Origin: Bog-473 sp963744225
GTDB lineage: Bacteria > Actinomycetota > Acidimicrobiia > Acidimicrobiales > RAAP-2
Length of the DNA: 64,000 nucleotides
Assembly (NCBI GenBank): GCA_963744225.1
Contig: CAVUSV010000002.1
Span: 62,001-126,000, forward strand
Reading direction: 5' to 3'
The position numbers were made by a program, and so were the translations under genes. A model generated the notes under the pieces. The model did not search any database. It was not told the DNA's origin and was given only the letters and a program-made list of their open reading frames with translations. Below, piece by piece: positions 61,591 through 64,000 of this stretch; position 1 is the first letter of the stretch, and each line of letters starts with the position of its first letter.

Positions 61591-62865
61591 ATGGAGACGA
61601 CCGGTCGAGCAGCGCCGCCCGAACTCGCCGAGGTCTATGGGCGAATTCGGGCAACCACCGAGCAGCTGGCGTCCGTCCTCAGCGCGGAGGACCAGACCGT
61701 TCAGACGATGCCCGACGTGAGCCCCACGAAGTGGCATCGGGCACACATGACATGGTTTTTCGAGACGTTCGTCCTCAACGAATACGCGACCGACTACCGC
61801 GCGTTCGACGATGCGTACGGCTACATTTTCAACTCGTATTACGAGGCGGTCGGGGCGCGCCATCCGCGACCGGAGCGTGGCCTGTTGTCGCGGCCCGGCA
61901 TCGAGGAGATCGCGCGTTACCGAGCCCACGTGGACGACGCCATGGAGGCCCTCCTCCTGGATCCGAGTCAGCCCGGTCTCCGAGAGCTGATCACCTTGGG
62001 TCTCCATCACGAACAACAGCATCAAGAGCTGTTGTTGATGGACATCAAGCACGTCCTGTCCCGGAACCCAATTCAGCCGACCTATCTGGGCGGACCACCA
62101 GTACCCGCTGGCAGTCACCCGCCGAAGGCAGGATGGATCGAACACGACGGAGGACTCGTCGAGATCGGGCATCGGGGTCGTGGGTTCGGATTCGACAACG
62201 AATTCCCGGTTCACCCGGTGTACCTGACACCGTTTGGGCTGGCCGACCGGCCGGTTACCTGCGGGGAGTGGATGTCGTTCATGGATGACGACGGCTACCG
62301 CAGGCCTGAGTTCTGGCTGTCCGACGGCTGGGCCGTCATCAACACGCAGCACTGGGACGCTCCGCAGTATTGGTGGCGCGATCCCGATGACCCCGAATGC
62401 TGGCTCCAGTTCACGCTTGCGGGTCCGCGTCGGGTCGACCCCGACGAGCCCGTCTGTCACGTGAGTTACTACGAGGCGGACGCTTTTGCCCACTGGACGG
62501 GTATGCGGCTGCCGACCGAGTCCGAATGGGAGACCATCGCGGCGTCGCACGGCGAGGGGGACAACTTCCTCCACGAAGACTTTCTCTCGACCGGCGCACC
62601 CCATCCCCGGCCCGCCGTCTCCACGAATGCCATGTTCGGCGACACATGGGAGTGGACATCGAGCGCCTATACGCCCTACCCCGGATTCCGTGCCGTCCCC
62701 GGTGCGGTGGGCGAATACAACGGCAAGTTCATGGTGAGCCAGTACGTGCTGCGGGGCGGGTGTTGCGCGACGCCGGCCGGACACGTCCGCGCGACGTACC
62801 GCAACTTCTTCCCACCGGGTGCGCGCTGGTCGTTCGGCGGCGTGCGGCTGGCCAGGGACCCCTGA
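61591..62865 (+). CDS. egtB: Ergothioneine biosynthesis sulfoxide synthase
   Basis: Non-haem iron enzyme that joins trimethylhistidine (hercynine) to a Cys donor using O2. 424 residues. An N-terminal DinB-like domain supplies iron ligands: His52 in AHMTWFF and the pair His140 and His144 in LHHEQQHQELLLMDIKH (HX3HXE). The C-terminal FGE/sulfatase-like domain includes FDNEFPVHPVYL, CHVSYYEADAFAHWTGMRLP, TESEWE, GDTWEWTSSAY and VLRGGCCAT. ATG at 61591; a 246-bp gap upstream carries a short AGGGTG/CACCCT hairpin (61522-61538). It is 3 bp from egtD. Confidence 0.95.
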   Translation: METTGRAAPPELAEVYGRIRATTEQLASVLSAEDQTVQTMPDVSPTKWHRAHMTWFFETFVLNEYATDYRAFDDAYGYIFNSYYEAVGARHPRPERGLLSRPGIEEIARYRAHVDDAMEALLLDPSQPGLRELITLGLHHEQQHQELLLMDIKHVLSRNPIQPTYLGGPPVPAGSHPPKAGWIEHDGGLVEIGHRGRGFGFDNEFPVHPVYLTPFGLADRPVTCGEWMSFMDDDGYRRPEFWLSDGWAVINTQHWDAPQYWWRDPDDPECWLQFTLAGPRRVDPDEPVCHVSYYEADAFAHWTGMRLPTESEWETIAASHGEGDNFLHEDFLSTGAPHPRPAVSTNAMFGDTWEWTSSAYTPYPGFRAVPGAVGEYNGKFMVSQYVLRGGCCATPAGHVRATYRNFFPPGARWSFGGVRLARDP

Positions 62866-62868
62866 CCC

Positions 62869-63840
62869 ATGGCCTACACCATCGACGTCCATCTCTCGCC
62901 GGAGGAGGTCTACAGCCGGATGCGCGCGGACGCTCTCCAGGGTCTGCAGGGGGAGGCGAAGTCGATTCCGCCGGTCTGGTTCTACGACGAACGGGGAAGC
63001 CGTTTGTTCGAGGAGATCACGCAACTCCCCGAGTACTACCCGACCCGAGTGGAGCGGGCGCTCCTCGAGAAGCACGCTGCCTCCATCGCCGAGTTGTCCA
63101 AGGCCGACACCTTGGTCGAACTCGGCGCCGGAGCGTGTGACAAGACGCGCGTGCTGCTGAGCGCACTCCAAGAAACAGGCCTGCTGGAGAGGTACGTGCC
63201 GTTCGACGTCAGTGACGAATTCCTCCGGGACGCCGCCACCACGCTGTCCCAGGAATTCGACACGCTGGACATCCATCTGGTGATCGGCGACTTCCACCAG
63301 CATCTCGCCCAGATCCCGACGGAGGGGAGGCGAATGGTCGCATTTCTCGGCGGCACCATCGGCAACCTGAACCCAGCTCAACGCGCCCGATTCCTCTTCG
63401 ACCTCAACTGCACGATGTCGAGCGATGATTCGCTGCTGATCGGCACCGATCTAGTCAAGGACCCAAAGCGGCTCGTGGCTGCCTACGATGACGCCGCAGG
63501 CGTGACGGCGGACTTCAACCGCAACGTCCTCTGGGTGCTCAACGACCAACTGGGGGGTGATTTCGATCCCGAGTTGTTCCGGCATGTCGCGCTGTGGAAC
63601 GAAGACGAGCAGTGGATCGAGATGCGGCTCCGCGCCCAAGAGGCGACCGAGGTCTCCCTCCGAGGCGCCGGCATCACCGTCCACTTCGACGAGGGCGAGG
63701 ACCTGCTCACCGAGATCAGCGCCAAGTTCACTCCCAAGCGCGTTGAGCACGAGCTCTCCGAAGCGGGTTTCGTGATTGAGGAGATGTGGGGAGCCGAGGA
63801 CGGAGACTTCCTTCTCTCCCTCGCGCACCCCATCTGCTAG
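62869..63840 (+). CDS. egtD: L-histidine N-alpha-methyltransferase
   Basis: SAM-dependent trimethylation of His to hercynine, the first committed step of ergothioneine synthesis. 323 residues. WFYDERGSRLFEEITQLPEYYPTR-type signature (37 to 60), LVELGAGACDKTRVLLSAL (82-100, SAM), FDVSDEFL, FLGGTIGNL, LLIGTDLVKD, FNRNVLWVLNDQLG and FTPKRVEHELSEAGF match EgtD. It follows egtB in the same orientation. egtA, egtC and egtE are not in this window, so precursor activation must be elsewhere or use another route. Confidence 0.96.
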   Translation: MAYTIDVHLSPEEVYSRMRADALQGLQGEAKSIPPVWFYDERGSRLFEEITQLPEYYPTRVERALLEKHAASIAELSKADTLVELGAGACDKTRVLLSALQETGLLERYVPFDVSDEFLRDAATTLSQEFDTLDIHLVIGDFHQHLAQIPTEGRRMVAFLGGTIGNLNPAQRARFLFDLNCTMSSDDSLLIGTDLVKDPKRLVAAYDDAAGVTADFNRNVLWVLNDQLGGDFDPELFRHVALWNEDEQWIEMRLRAQEATEVSLRGAGITVHFDEGEDLLTEISAKFTPKRVEHELSEAGFVIEEMWGAEDGDFLLSLAHPIC

Positions 63841-63852
63841 CCGCGCGGAGCT

Positions 63853-64000
63853 TTAGCGGACTTGCTCGGGTACATCTGACACCCTCGGCGCCTCCGGCAT
63901 TTCCGCCTCCGAGACCCCGGAGCGCGCGGGCGTATCCCGCCGACCCGCCGGCCGTCTCCGCCGCACGAGCCACACACCAAGCACCACGAGCAACAGGGCG
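63853..64000 (-). CDS. C-terminal end of an unknown membrane protein
   Basis: Reading the minus strand from the right edge gives a hydrophobic segment ALLLVVLGVWLV followed by a basic stretch RRRRPAGRRD and a tail ending PRVSDVPEQVR with TAA at 63855-63853. Only 48 codons are in the window. The frame is open to the edge, and it is convergent with egtD. Too short to name; typical of the last membrane helix of a small membrane protein. Confidence 0.5.
   Translation of the reverse strand, partial: ALLLVVLGVWLVRRRRPAGRRDTPARSGVSEAEMPEAPRVSDVPEQVR

Overview
This is a high-GC, densely packed bacterial chromosome segment. The gene content points to Actinomycetota: menaquinone genes, a bacterial proteasome activator (Bpa) ending in a GAYL tail, ergothioneine genes egtB and egtD, a DUF222/13E12-type HNH protein, DivIVA/Wag31, SepF, and a division and cell-wall (dcw) cluster opened by mraZ. 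A deep-branching class such as Acidimicrobiia is a reasonable guess, but I cannot prove it from the sequence. There are no tRNA or rRNA genes, no insertion sequences and no CRISPR array. This is core chromosome, not an island.

Layout. 1-3610: the 3' part of tyrS is missing; then a carotenoid oxygenase and a DUF222-HNH protein. 3579-9096: a menaquinone block (menD, menH, menA, menB, menE) on alternating strands with overlapping ends. 9093-10637: an ECF41-type sigma factor with its carboxymuconolactone-decarboxylase-like partner and a matching promoter. 10677-15165: an SDR, a DUF255 thioredoxin-domain protein and two unrecognised proteins. 15293-22920: dnaE, bpa, an alkaline-phosphatase-superfamily hydrolase, an Rrf2 regulator, a histidine phosphatase and a group-2 sigma factor.

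22943-42286 (minus strand) is the division and envelope block. In transcription order it reads mraZ, rsmH, ftsL, ftsI, murE, mraY, ftsW, murG, murC, murB, ftsQ, ftsZ, yggS, sepF, yggT, divIVA, a DksA-like zinc-finger gene with a histone-like Lys/Ala tail, lspA, rluD. murF and murD are absent from their usual places beside mraY. Upstream of mraZ lies a 10-bp-periodic GTGG operator of the MraZ type.

42705-54930: a lipoate-ligase-like protein, HNH, ROK kinase, small membrane proteins, acyl-CoA ligase, low-molecular-weight phosphatase, CapA-like protein, an HxlR/CMD divergent pair with a large palindrome, DUF2254, and a GH4 glycosidase divergent from a BadF-type kinase. 54957-64000: an MFS pump with a C-terminal MarR-like domain, a nitronate monooxygenase, an msrA remnant, a His-rich PadR regulator with an ABC exporter, egtBD, and the tail of one more gene.

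A striking property of the window is that about ten genes are split by single-base-type frame changes, including the essential genes mraY, divIVA and menA. In several the correct frame resumes within a few codons, and one (mraY) lies in a homopolymer. I read most of these as assembly or read errors, and I give the full gene extents rather than the broken ORFs.
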